Of a stretch of DNA of 64,000 bases, positions 46,194-64,000 are shown piece after piece (position 1 is the first letter of the stretch; every line of letters begins with the position of its first letter). Location: assembly GCA_964030475.1 (NCBI GenBank), contig CAXIPT010000008.1:3658568-3722567 (forward strand). Direction: 5' to 3'. Source of the stretch: Tethya wilhelma. Taxonomy: Eukaryota > Porifera > Demospongiae > Tethyida > Tethyidae. Made by a program: the position numbers and the translations under genes. The notes under the pieces were generated by a model that saw nothing but the letters and a program-made list of their open reading frames with translations, did no database searches and had not been told where the DNA came from.

Positions 46194-47330
46194 TCTGAGA
46201 AAGTTAGCTCTCCTGTAGTGAAATGGTCTTGATTGGAGAAGGCTCCCATCCAGATTTCACATCGCCTTCAGTACCAATGAAGCCATCCCAATAGATTCAC
46301 ATGTGACCACTAAACAACACTTACGATATTCATTGAATTGCATATGGCGTGACATGTTACGTAAGAGTACTAGTTACGTAAACGTTTACGTCATAGTCCT
46401 TAACTTTAGTTCTGCGCATGCGTACAGCTTCTGAGCGAGAAAGACACTGCTGATCACTACACAACGGCTTGATTACAGAGCTTGGTGCACACAGATCTTC
46501 AACTGTAGTTATCTAAGAAACATATTTTTTGATATAGTATAATCAACTTTTACTTTGACTGATGAACCAAAATTATTAATGCGTACAATTAATTAATAGT
46601 ACAAACACACATCATAGGTATGTGATTGTGACTAGTTTACTACAAGCTTGGTTAAACTTGTAGATTATTGTTAGAAAAATTTTTTGTTAGAAAAACTTTG
46701 TAACATGAGCAGTGATTCATCATGGGCTATCCTCCCTGTTCATGATCAGTCGTTCTCTCAGACAATGTATATAACACGTGCACTAGTATTGAGTCCAATC
46801 ACTTAGCTTTCCTTAAGCTTGAGAGTAATGTCTGCCTTATGCACCTTATTATATTGAAGACCAAATGATACCAAAATAGGAAAAAATAGACTCATACAAA
46901 AAATATAGGGGAGAAAAAAAATCTTACGTAATGTACACTCAACTATAGCCCCATTGAATTTTGTGACTCTTTGATCTGGTTACCATTGGACTACCCATGT
47001 CATGGAGTCTCGGTACATACATAGAACAGTATAGGTGCTGAACTTGAAACAAAAAGCAGTACATGCAGTTGTCACCCACTGGACCATCAGAATAATAGTT
47101 ATTCATATGCGTACATAAAAGTTAATTTAACGACTAAATTGGGTCACTTATAATTTATGGCAGTATGAGAGAGAGAGAGAGAGAAAGAGCATTATTGGAA
47201 AATTAAATCATTAATATAATGGATATCAATGAAGGGCCATAGGCACATTGGTGTGCCTTCATAGATGATTATTTGCTGTACATGTATGTATGTGTACAAC
47301 AGTCACTGTATGAGCTATACATTCTGCGTC

Positions 47331-47620
47331 TTGTTCGAGAAAAACAATTATTGAAATTTCCAAGAAATTCCCGTCAGGATGTTATAACACTTACTCATTG
47401 TCCACAAGAGCATGACATTGTTTGAATAATTCTTGTAAGAGCATGAAACAACAATCATAATGCTGTTCTGCTTGAATGGTCACCTATAATCATGCACATT
47501 CCTTTACTCATTATGGTTGGAGAAGAACTATTGGATATCCCAAGAGTTCCCCTCAGCATGTTAGAACACTACTCATTGTCCACAACAGCATGACACTATT
47601 TGGATTGTAGGAGCATGCAA
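47331..47620. repeat. Diverged tandem duplication
   Basis: Two ~110-bp copies (about 47331-47450 and 47513-47617) share ACTCATTGTCCACAA, AGCATGACA, TAGGAGCATG/TAAGAGCATG and CAAGAAATTCCC/CAAGAGTTCCCC in the same order. Confidence 0.75.
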
Positions 47621-48302
47621 CATGTACAACTATGACGTGCTGAGTATTATACTACAACTGAGTGAAGGGATATGTGCATATATAAACGACCATTCAAGCA
47701 GCACATCATTATGATAACAATACTCAATTTTTGCAACAGTGTGTGACGTGTGCACATTGCTGCATGCTTTTTTTTTTTATAAGAGTTTGTGGATTTGATA
47801 AACAATATGTATAAACCATTCAATCCACTCAATCTATATGACGACATTGTAGAATGCAAGAAAAACACACACACACAAAAAAAAACTACCCATGCAACAG
47901 AGTAATTTCCAAAGTTTGCAAGACTAAAACAGAAAAGCTTCAAAGCAGCTGAAGCTGAAAAGATCATATGCATGCAATGCATGACCACATTGTCCAGCAA
48001 GCTTGGTGACACACTCTTCATTCTTTTAAGTTTTGTTTCAAACAACTTCTCTGAATTTCAGTATTAAACGTTCTATAATCAATGAGACATCAATAATATT
48101 GGTGTGCCAAGGTATGTACTATAGTATTTCACTACAAATCATGCATTCCTTAACCATTAATTTTGACTTATTATTGCATGATTGATTGACTTTAAGTAAG
48201 TCTAGAAACTTCCAAGAAGAGACATACTACATTTAAATGTCTAATTATATATATGCATGAGGGAGTCATCAGTACTCCTTGTCAAGTCAATCAATGGACT
48301 GT

Positions 48303-48379
48303 ATACTTGAAATTTAAGTGGTGGAACAAAAAGACATATATAATATGTCTTTTTGTTCCACCACTTAAATTTCAAGTAT
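48303..48379. repeat. Perfect 37-bp-arm inverted repeat with 3-base loop
   Basis: The left arm 48303-48339 begins ATACTTGAAATTTAAGTGG and the right arm 48343-48379 is its exact reverse complement. The loop is ATA. No mismatch in 37 pairs, in a neutral intergenic setting. Confidence 0.95.
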
Positions 48380-49112
48380 TCCTTGTTTATTATTGAATTA
48401 GTGTGCAATTTCTAAAATTTTGACTACCCCATTCATGATTACACCAGCTGTAGGGTTTGCGTGCACGCAGTGCGCAGTATTATTATTATACGAGAAGCTC
48501 TCAACACGCAGCTACTGAATCAGAGTACTAATGTACATCTTAGGGAAACCACTAACTCTCAATGACGTTGTATACCATGCATTCATTGACAATGACAAGT
48601 GCATGTGGACTCTCAATTCAACAATGGTACAATAATTATTATTTGGCTGGCCTGACAAAGGATTCCAAAATATAAAAGCATTATAGTCAAACAATTTCAA
48701 CTGATCCTCTCTTCCAACTTGACAGCTGCCTATGCAATATTGGCTTTAGGGCCCAGGAGATTGTATATGCTTCAGCTTCTTATCATTATGCAATGCTCCA
48801 GTGCTCACAAAAACATTGACTCGATTATGCTCTCAAATTAAAACTACCAATAATTATATTATGCCCGCCTGTACTTAGCTGATGATTATTGAAAAAGCAC
48901 CAAGTTTTGACAAATAGACATGCATGCACCATAAAATTTACAATGCACAAAGCATGCAGCACATACACACAGGTTTATAATATAATGTGATTTTGACTGA
49001 TTGCATAGCATACACAAAACAACAACAAAAAAAACATTGTTAAAAAGGGTGTGGGCTATTGTTCATTATTGCAGTGTGAGCAGTGAATTGACTATATTAT
49101 AATCTATTAGTA

Positions 49113-57562
<8,450 letters not shown>

Positions 57563-57786
57563 CTTGGTGGTGCTTCAAACTTTAATGTACTCTGTTCGGT
57601 TGTGCACTTCAAAAAAAATCATGTAATTATCTCTTTCCAGCTCAGTATCAAGTTGTTTTTATGAATCGATATAACGCCCACTTTATACCTATGACGTACA
57701 CTTGGTAATTAGGGCACCGGATGTAAACCCATGCAGAAGTCAGGAAGAAGCAGTTCACCACATGTTGAACAGCAACACACACAGGC
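57563..57786. promoter_or_regulatory. Divergent promoter of FCHSD and HMBS
   Basis: Only 224 bp separate the two start codons on opposite strands, so both genes must share or abut core promoter sequence. No TATA box in a fixed position is obvious. Confidence 0.6.
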
Positions 57787-59011
57787 ATGGATCAAGGTAC
57801 GTCAATGAAGTATATAGCTAACTTGAAAGCAATAAGTACAGTATGGTATATAGGTGGACAGCATGTCATTCAATTCTGTACAGTTTTCACTACTTTATAC
57901 ACATGCATGACTGTTGACTGTTGCTGTAAACTATGTGTAAATATATAATTTATTAAAACAAACAAAGTCTTCCATTTTGTTATCTATAGTCCCAGCATCT
58001 CCTTCAGTGGTCCGCGTTGGCTCTCGATCCAGCGAACTAGCCATGATCCAAACTCGCACCATAATAGCAGCACTCCAACAACTCTACCCAGACATCAAAT
58101 TCGAAATCATCACCATGAAGACTATTGGCGATAAGATCCTCGACAAAGCTCTACCCAAAATCGGTCAAACAAACCTCTTCACCAAGGAACTTGAGGTCGC
58201 TCTTGCAGCCGGGGAAATCGACATGATCACTCACTCCTTGAAAGATCTCCCCACGACACTGCCCGAAGGAATGAAGATCTCGGTCATCTACAAGCGAGAC
58301 AACCCTACCGATGCTCTCGTCCTTCATCCAAAGCACAAGGGACTGAAGATAGAGAGCCTTCCTAAAGGTAGCGTATTAGGTACCAGCTCCCTGAGACGTG
58401 TGGCACAACTCAAGAGAAATCACCCCGGATTAGTGTTCCAAAATGTTCGTGGAAACTTAAACACTCGACTCCGTAAACTGGACGAAGGGGATGGCGATAT
58501 AGCATACGATGCTTTGGTGCTCGCGACGTCGGGACTGGAGAGGATGGGCTGGCAGAGTAGGATATCGCAAAAGCTGGATGAAACGTCGTGCATGTATGCT
58601 GTAGGTCAAGGTGCCTTGGCAGTGGAATCACGAACGGACGACAAGAGGATGAACGATTTGCTTCTCCCGCTGAACGATCGTGAGACGACTCTTTGTTGTA
58701 CGGCTGAGAGAGCCTTCCTGCACGAGCTGGGAGGAGGGTGCAGTGTACCAGTGGGCACTCATTCCAACGTAGACCACAGTAGTCGCAGTATTTCCATCAC
58801 CGGAGCTGTCTTTTCGCTGGACGGAAAAGAAATGGTCAAAGAGAGCCTAACGATTGGTCTACCTGGTGAGGTTGCTGGACTAGCCATTGACCAGTGTGTT
58901 GGACTGGGTGAAAAATTAGGGAAGGATTTGGCTAAGCGACTGCTTGAGTTGGGAGCAGGACCAATATTGACAAAGGCAAAGCAGGAAATGGAGGAAGCAA
59001 CTCAAACATAA
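57787..59011 (+). CDS. HMBS: Porphobilinogen deaminase (hydroxymethylbilane synthase)
   Basis: Joins four porphobilinogens into hydroxymethylbilane, the third enzyme of haem synthesis, cytosolic. Exon 1 is only 10 nt (57787-57796, ATGGATCAAG) and splices (donor GTACGT, acceptor ATCTATAG) to exon 2, 57990-59011, giving 343 residues, typical for the family. Landmarks: VRVGSRSSELAMIQT at the N-terminus, TMKTIGDKILDKALPKIG, NLFTKELEVALAAGEIDMI, HSLKDLPTTLPEG, GTSSLRRVAQLKRNHP, NVRGNLNTRLRKLDEG, YAVGQGALAVESR, and the dipyrromethane cofactor Cys in GGGCSVPVG (about Cys254). The near-intronless structure is unusual for an animal HMBS. No mitochondrial presequence is seen. Confidence 0.96.
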
Positions 59012-59239
59012 GCACAATGACCTATACACATAGTATGTATGTATAGGCTTCTCTACTCTTTACAGGTTAAAATCATGTGAATCACAATGGACTTGCATTA
59101 GTATAATATTATTCTTGTGAAACTGTACAAAAAAAAATCAGTTGAAATCACAAACCAACAGAAGTGACTGGGTTACCGTGTTTAGTTTATGTCTTAAGAT
59201 GATGGAAGTCCAAAATGTTATGTGAAATGAGAAAATAAA

Positions 59240-62200
59240 CTATGATATCGAGTCCTCAAAGAATTTGATGAGGCTCTCCACATCACAATTGTCCAAGAGC
59301 TCTAACAGGTCAGGGACTTTGTTCTTCAGATGTAAACCTCTGAAACCGGCTTGATCCATGTACAAGTCGGTAATGAGAGCTGTATATGTATATACATAAA
59401 GGGTACCATTGACACAACTGTGTGTATTCTACATTGACGACCCATACCGAATACAATTTCTTACCATAGAGTCTTTCAATCATGCATGGCTGTTGCTTCA
59501 AATCCTCTTGCATTGCTTCAGCATTATCTGAAAAGCAAGCAACACCAACAATAAATCAATATTGTGACATCAATAGTATATAATTATAAAGCTAGTACAA
59601 TATTCTTCAGTACAGCGATGTAGCTTACTATGAGTTACTTGACAGCTATAGACATGCTCCAGCTAATGAAGCCACTCACCTAGGATAAACTGACACTGTG
59701 GTGACAAGAATGCAGTGTCCTCCTCGTGGATCTGCACCTCTTGGAGTGCCTCTATCAACTGAACATTCTTAGCCAGCAACAGTTGGCCCTCCAGTCTGGG
59801 GTAGATCAGACGCAGCATATGGGGCACTGATGCATCATCAAGTTCTATTATAAAAAAATCATACAATGATGGTAATTAGATTTATTGCTAGGGGCTGCCT
59901 CATTTCAGGTTCTCCCTCTAGCGTGAGTGACAGACAGGAAGGAGAGAGCTTAGGAACGAGGCTAGGGACATACCATGTTTCATTTTGATGGTGATTTTTC
60001 TATTTGTCGCCTCTTTGGAAAGAACCTCCTTCAGCACTGAGATGGTCGACATATTATCAGAGCGAAACAAAACTTCACCTTTCCTAAAAGAAAACAGAGG
60101 GGAAAAAAGAAACAATAATGTATCTTCAAAACAATGTAAGACAATATAATATTACTGGCCATATTAGCTTTTCACCCAAAGTGCTGAATATGGGAGTAAC
60201 TAGTAGTACACATATGTGCCTCGCGCAGAGGAGCACTGATTCCGCACAGTATGTCATTCAATGAACTACTACAGTTTATGACATTCTAGCACCACATCTA
60301 TATAGATCGCAGAGACTCTACCCAGGTTCGACAGGGTCAAAAAGGTCAAGTAATTATTGCGAATTCCAATCACGTGCGCCATATATAACTGTATGGCCTA
60401 TGAATCATGGAAGGACAATTTACTACCCTGTGCATTTGCTGTAAAAAGCAGCCTCTATCAATTTCTAGTAAGAAAAAATAGCTGTATAGTCCACTCCTAC
60501 CTCAGGAATTATGGCTCTCAAGTGCAGTTTTCTGCAAGACATGAAGAAAGCTTACGATCTCGAGATTGAAGCGATGACACAAAGAATCAACGAAAGATTG
60601 TATAGTCTTCATAAGCACAAATTAAGCTTTCCCTTTCTTGGAGAAAACCATGATAATTAACTAAAACTAATCATAACGACTTCTAATCAGAAGCAAAAAA
60701 GTAATTACAATAATTCCAACCCAAGATACAAACTGATTTATGATGCCTTGCGCTAATGCGCTCGGCAATTATTTGCCAGTCAGACTAGTACAAGCCTTGA
60801 GGGGTTATGAATTGAATGAACCTTATATCCTCAATTTTAGCTAAAAGATGGCAATCCATTTTATGCTGGTTACATTGGTACAACTTCCACCATTGACTGA
60901 TAATAGTTAAAAATATGTACTCAATAAATATTTGCCAGTTGGAATGGTACAGGGCCCGAGGGGTTATGAACTGAACGAACTTTGTATCCTCTAATTTTAC
61001 CCAAAAGATGGCAGTCTATATATCATTTGAAAGCTCATTTTATGCTGGTTACATTGATACAACTTCCATTTTCATACAATAAACTATTGACTGATAATAG
61101 TCAAAAATATGTAGTCAGTACAAAAAAACACCTAAAAGCACCTTGCGTATATCTAAGAGTAGGAAGGTCGTATGGAACTGGGACTTTTACCATTAGATTC
61201 AGTGCAATGAGAGCATTCAAATGATATCCATTTTGTTGTATTTTGCTAAACATAGGCCATATTAGCTCTTCACCCAAAGTACTGAACATGAGTATAATTA
61301 TTTGCTAGTCAGACTTGTACAAGGCCAGAGGGATAATGAATCGAACCAATCTAATTTTACCCAAAAAATGACAATCTATATATATATCATTTGAAGGCTC
61401 ATTTTATGGTGGTTACATTGGTACAACTTCTATTTTCATACAATAAATCATTGACTAATAATAGTCGAAAATATGTAATTGATATAGAAAAAAGCACCTA
61501 AAAACACCTTGGGTGTATCTAAGAGTAGGAAGGTCGTATGGAATTGGGACCTTTACCATTAGATTCAGTGCAATGAGAGCATTCAAATGATATCCATTTT
61601 ATTGTATTTTGCTAAACATAGGCCAAATTAGCTCTTCGCCCAAAGTGCTAAATATAAGTGTAATTATTTACCAGTCAGAGTTATACAGGGCCTGAGGGGT
61701 TATGAATTAAACCAACTTTGTATCCTCTAATTTTACTCAAAAGATGACAATCTATATATCATTTGAAAGCTAATTTTATGCTAGTTACATTGGTTTAATT
61801 TTCCTTTTCATACAATAAACCATTGACTAATAATAGTCGAAAATATGTAGTCGGTATAGAAAAAAGCACCTAAAAACACCTTGCGTGTATCTAAGAGTAG
61901 GAAGGTCGTATGGAATTGGGACCTTTACCATTAGATTCAGTGCAATGAGAGCATTCAAATGATATCCATTTTATTGTATTTTGCTAAACATAGGCCAAAT
62001 TAGCTCTTCACCCAAAGTGCTAAATATAAGTGTATTATTATTTGCCAGTCAGAGTTATACAGGGCCTGAGGGGTTATGAATTAAACCAACTTTGTATCCT
62101 CTAATTTTACTCAAAAGATGACAATCTATATATCATTTGAAAGCTAATTTTATGCTAGTTACATTGGTTTAATTTTCCTTTTCATACAATAAACCATTGA

Positions 62201-63036
62201 CTAATAATAGTCGAAAATATGTAGTCGGTATAGAAAAAAAACACCTAAAAACACCTTGCGTGTATCTAAGAGTAGGAAGGTCGTGTGGATTTGGAACCTT
62301 TACCATTGCATTCAGTGCAATGAGAGCATTCAAATGATATCCATTTTGTAGCATTTTGCTTATCATCGGCCAAATTAGCTCTTCACTTAAAAGCGCTGAA
62401 TATGAGTATAATTATTTGCCAGTCAGACTTGTATAAGACCTGAGGGGTACGTAATGAATCGGGCCAACTTTGTATCCTCTAATTTTACTCAAAAGATGAC
62501 AATCTATATATCATTTGAAAGCTCATTTTATGGTGGTTTCATTGGTACAACTTTCATTTTTATTTAATAAACCATTGACCGATAATAATAAAATTTATGT
62601 AGTCGGTATAAAAAAGCACATAAAAGCACCACGCATATATCTAAGAGTAAGGAGGTCATATGGAACTGGGACCTTTACCATTAGATTCAGTGCAATGAGA
62701 GCATTCAAATGATATCCATTTTGTTGTTTTGATAAATGTAGGCCAAAATTAATTAGCTCTTCAGTCATAAGTGCTGAATGTGAGTGCACACACTACTGTA
62801 CACATGTGCTTCCTTTTATTGAGTTAACTCACTGGTAGACACACTCCAGTTGTGTTTCAATGAATGTTGATTTGAATTGCAGAGTGTTGGTGTCATCCGA
62901 TGAAGGTTGATCGGGAACATTGGGTAGACAGTACCTGACCCAGGAATGAGCCTCTCCGAGACTGAAAGGACCAGTGATCTTTAGAACATTGCAGGGACTA
63001 GGATTGTGTGTGTGTGCGTGTGTGTGTGTGTGTGTN

Positions 63037-63133
<97 letters not shown>

Positions 63134-63877
63134 ATAATGTCATCCATTAATGATTGTACACAAGATGATGCAAAAGTGATATCATTAGAATGTGCAATGG
63201 TGGTATCTTGGGATAGAGTTGTTCAACAAAATAACGATAAGATAATTCAAGATGCACTAAAAGAGTTCTTTAAAGCTACAGAAAGAGAGTTCTTTAGCAA
63301 TATCTGAAGCTATATTGACAAGAAAAATAGTATTCAAGCTAGAATACCACAGGTGAGATAAAGATTAGGCATAAAGTGAGCTTTAAAATGATAGATTGTA
63401 AGATTTGAGGCAGAAGACCATAGCCCCCCCCCACCTGAACACACTATGGGTAAGTCACACAACTAAGGATTGGACCAAGCAAGTGAACACAAGGAAACAA
63501 TAATTTCAGGATTGTTTCTGACTAAAGAATACATCAGATAACACTAAAGTCCATCTGGTTTGAGAATGCCGCTGGAAGTGAAATAATGAGATTCATGCCC
63601 CAATACTTTTCATATGGGACAAAATAGCTAACTTTTGACTGGTAAGGCGTAGGAAGCTGGAAAAGCAACCAAAAGAACAAGAAGAATGAGCACTTTCCAA
63701 TGGTGCTAAAAAATTTCGAAATCAGTTGGACATTTAGAAAGTTATTCAGTTTTTTCTACCGGCATTCTCAAACCAGATAGACTTTATTTATTGGCACTTC
63801 AAATGGTTGCCTAAACCACACAGCAGACCCATAGTGATATGAGCATGTATAGTATCTACATACAGGTACAAATTTGT

Positions 63878-63918
<41 letters not shown>

Positions 63919-64000
63919 AATGTCAAACTATTTACAAACTTGAGCAACACAATAATGTCACCATAAATACACAGGTATTTGTAATGGGTTGATACAAGGT
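59240..64000 (-). CDS. BBS7: BBS7 C-terminal exons, 5' part beyond the window
   Basis: BBS7 is a BBSome subunit that carries membrane proteins to and from cilia. Five C-terminal exons are in phase: 62997-62833, 60083-59974, 59844-59680, 59527-59465 and 59379-59240 (stop TAG). Collinear stretches match animal BBS7: ITGPFSLGEAHSWVRYCLP, STFIETQLECVYQ, KGEVLFRSDNMSTISVLKEV, LSKEATNRKITIKM, LIYPRLEGQLLLAKNVQLIE, ALQEVQIHEEDTAFLSPQC, ERLY, LHLKNKVPDLLELLDNCD. The beta-propeller half must lie to the right of the window. The stop overlaps a plus-strand AATAAA (59234-59239) that may serve convergent HMBS. One intron (60084-62832) holds a satellite array. Confidence 0.93.
59888..59965. mobile_element. 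TAGCCT-family foldback in BBS7 intron
   Basis: GCTGCCTCATTTCAGGTTCTC and GAGCTTAGGAACGAGGCTAG are imperfect inverted ends. Confidence 0.5.
60735..62790. repeat. Tandem satellite, ~370-bp unit, in BBS7 intron
   Basis: The anchor CATTTGAAAGCTCATTTT or its variants recurs at 61024, 61388, 61760, 62134 and 62512 (spacings 364-378 bp), with a truncated copy near 60850. Each unit also has TCTAAGAGTAGGAAGGTCGT and GATTCAGTGCAATGAGAGCA. Short frames recur in each unit on both strands simply because the units repeat. Confidence 0.92.
63007..63129. repeat. (TG)n microsatellite with contig gap
   Basis: A TG run of about 120 bp interrupted by N at 63036, starting ten bases from a BBS7 exon acceptor (minus-sense CACACAATCCTAG). 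Confidence 0.9.
63139..63352 (+). pseudogene. TAB1-like pseudo-exon in BBS7 intron
   Basis: The plus strand reads SLECAMVVSWDRV, IIQDALKEFFKATEREFFSN, a TGA stop at 63305-63307, then SYIDKKNSIQARIPQ ending in a donor CAG|GTGAGA. The spacing of the acidic helix and the following S-(x)-QxxxP matches the PP2C-like domain of TAB1, where a comparable exon would be expected. The in-frame stop and isolation suggest a stray duplicated exon. TAB1 assignment is tentative. Confidence 0.4.
63546..63785. mobile_element. 240-bp MITE-like element
   Basis: 26-bp ends with one mismatch: the left starts AAAGTCCATCTGGTTTGAG, the right ends CTCAAACCAGATAGACTTT. Non-coding interior. Confidence 0.8.
63880..63912. 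repeat. (CA)n microsatellite
   Basis: Short CA tract near the right edge; nothing else recognised from 63786 to 64000. Confidence 0.85.

Larger units (their letters stand above)
46194..49112. other. Intergenic region with duplicated and hairpin sequences
   Basis: No convincing gene on either strand; the open frame at 47647-48045 (minus) has no coding character. The region holds a GA tract (47167-47184), a diverged tandem duplication, a perfect hairpin, and the 5' flank of the TLC gene. Confidence 0.55.

Noticed and set aside
47647..48045. Minus-strand frame of 132 codons
   Set aside because: Low-complexity, irregular hydrophobic sequence with a Lys run from a poly-T tract; no coding character or homologue.
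61101..62789. Recurrent 60-65 codon frames on both strands (for example VKVPVPYDLPTLRYTQGAF)
   Set aside because: They repeat only because the ~370-bp satellite unit repeats; frames on both strands with no start or splice logic.

Overview
The window is animal nuclear DNA, most likely a demosponge (Amphimedon-like) draft scaffold. The grounds are AT-rich sequence, spliceosomal GT-AG introns, a metazoan gene set (furry, BBS7, an FCHSD/Nervous wreck F-BAR protein, a TAB1-like remnant), single-exon sponge-style cell-surface and coiled-coil genes, and single-N contig joins. The species is inferred.

Layout. 0.3-3.9 kb: two minus-strand genes for small type I membrane proteins and a partial 3' duplicate of one of them. 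4.6-37.2 kb: most of a furry (FRY) gene on the plus strand, 37 exons resolved, with the N-terminal exons outside the window. Its introns hold other genes: two single-exon coiled-coil paralogues (13.4 and 16.0 kb, plus), a ZU5-like remnant broken by a TIR transposon (10.8-12.6 kb), and a 618-codon multipass membrane protein on the minus strand (23.7-25.6 kb). 37.7-42.3 kb: KRR1, minus. 42.8-44.9 kb: an intronless HypX/HoxX-like protein with a mitochondrial-type N-terminus, plus. 45.4-46.2 kb: a TLC-domain protein, minus. 46.2-49.1 kb: intergenic, with a tandem duplication and a perfect 37-bp-arm hairpin. 49.1-57.6 kb: FCHSD-type F-BAR/double-SH3 gene, minus. 57.8-59.0 kb: porphobilinogen deaminase (HMBS), plus. 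59.2 kb to the right edge: C-terminal exons of BBS7, minus, whose intron carries a ~370-bp satellite array and a TAB1-like pseudo-exon.

The genes do not form a pathway. They alternate in strand, giving head-to-head pairs (KRR1/HypX-like; FCHSD/HMBS) and tail-to-tail pairs (FRY/KRR1; HypX-like/TLC; HMBS/BBS7). Introns and spacers are full of small inverted-repeat elements. Two dispersed families recur: one ending TAGCCTCGTTCCCAGGC, one ending ATACCGTATAGCGGGAAA. CA/CT microsatellites are common and several abut 3' splice sites.

The most notable biology is the HypX-like gene, because HypX makes the CO ligand of [NiFe]-hydrogenase, an enzyme not known in animals, and the nested coiled-coil paralogue pair, which I cannot assign to a family. 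The assembly has defects: an inverted block in a furry exon at 27.2-27.9 kb, a duplicated junction at 9.5 kb, and exon ends lost at the Ns at 30088 and 52235.
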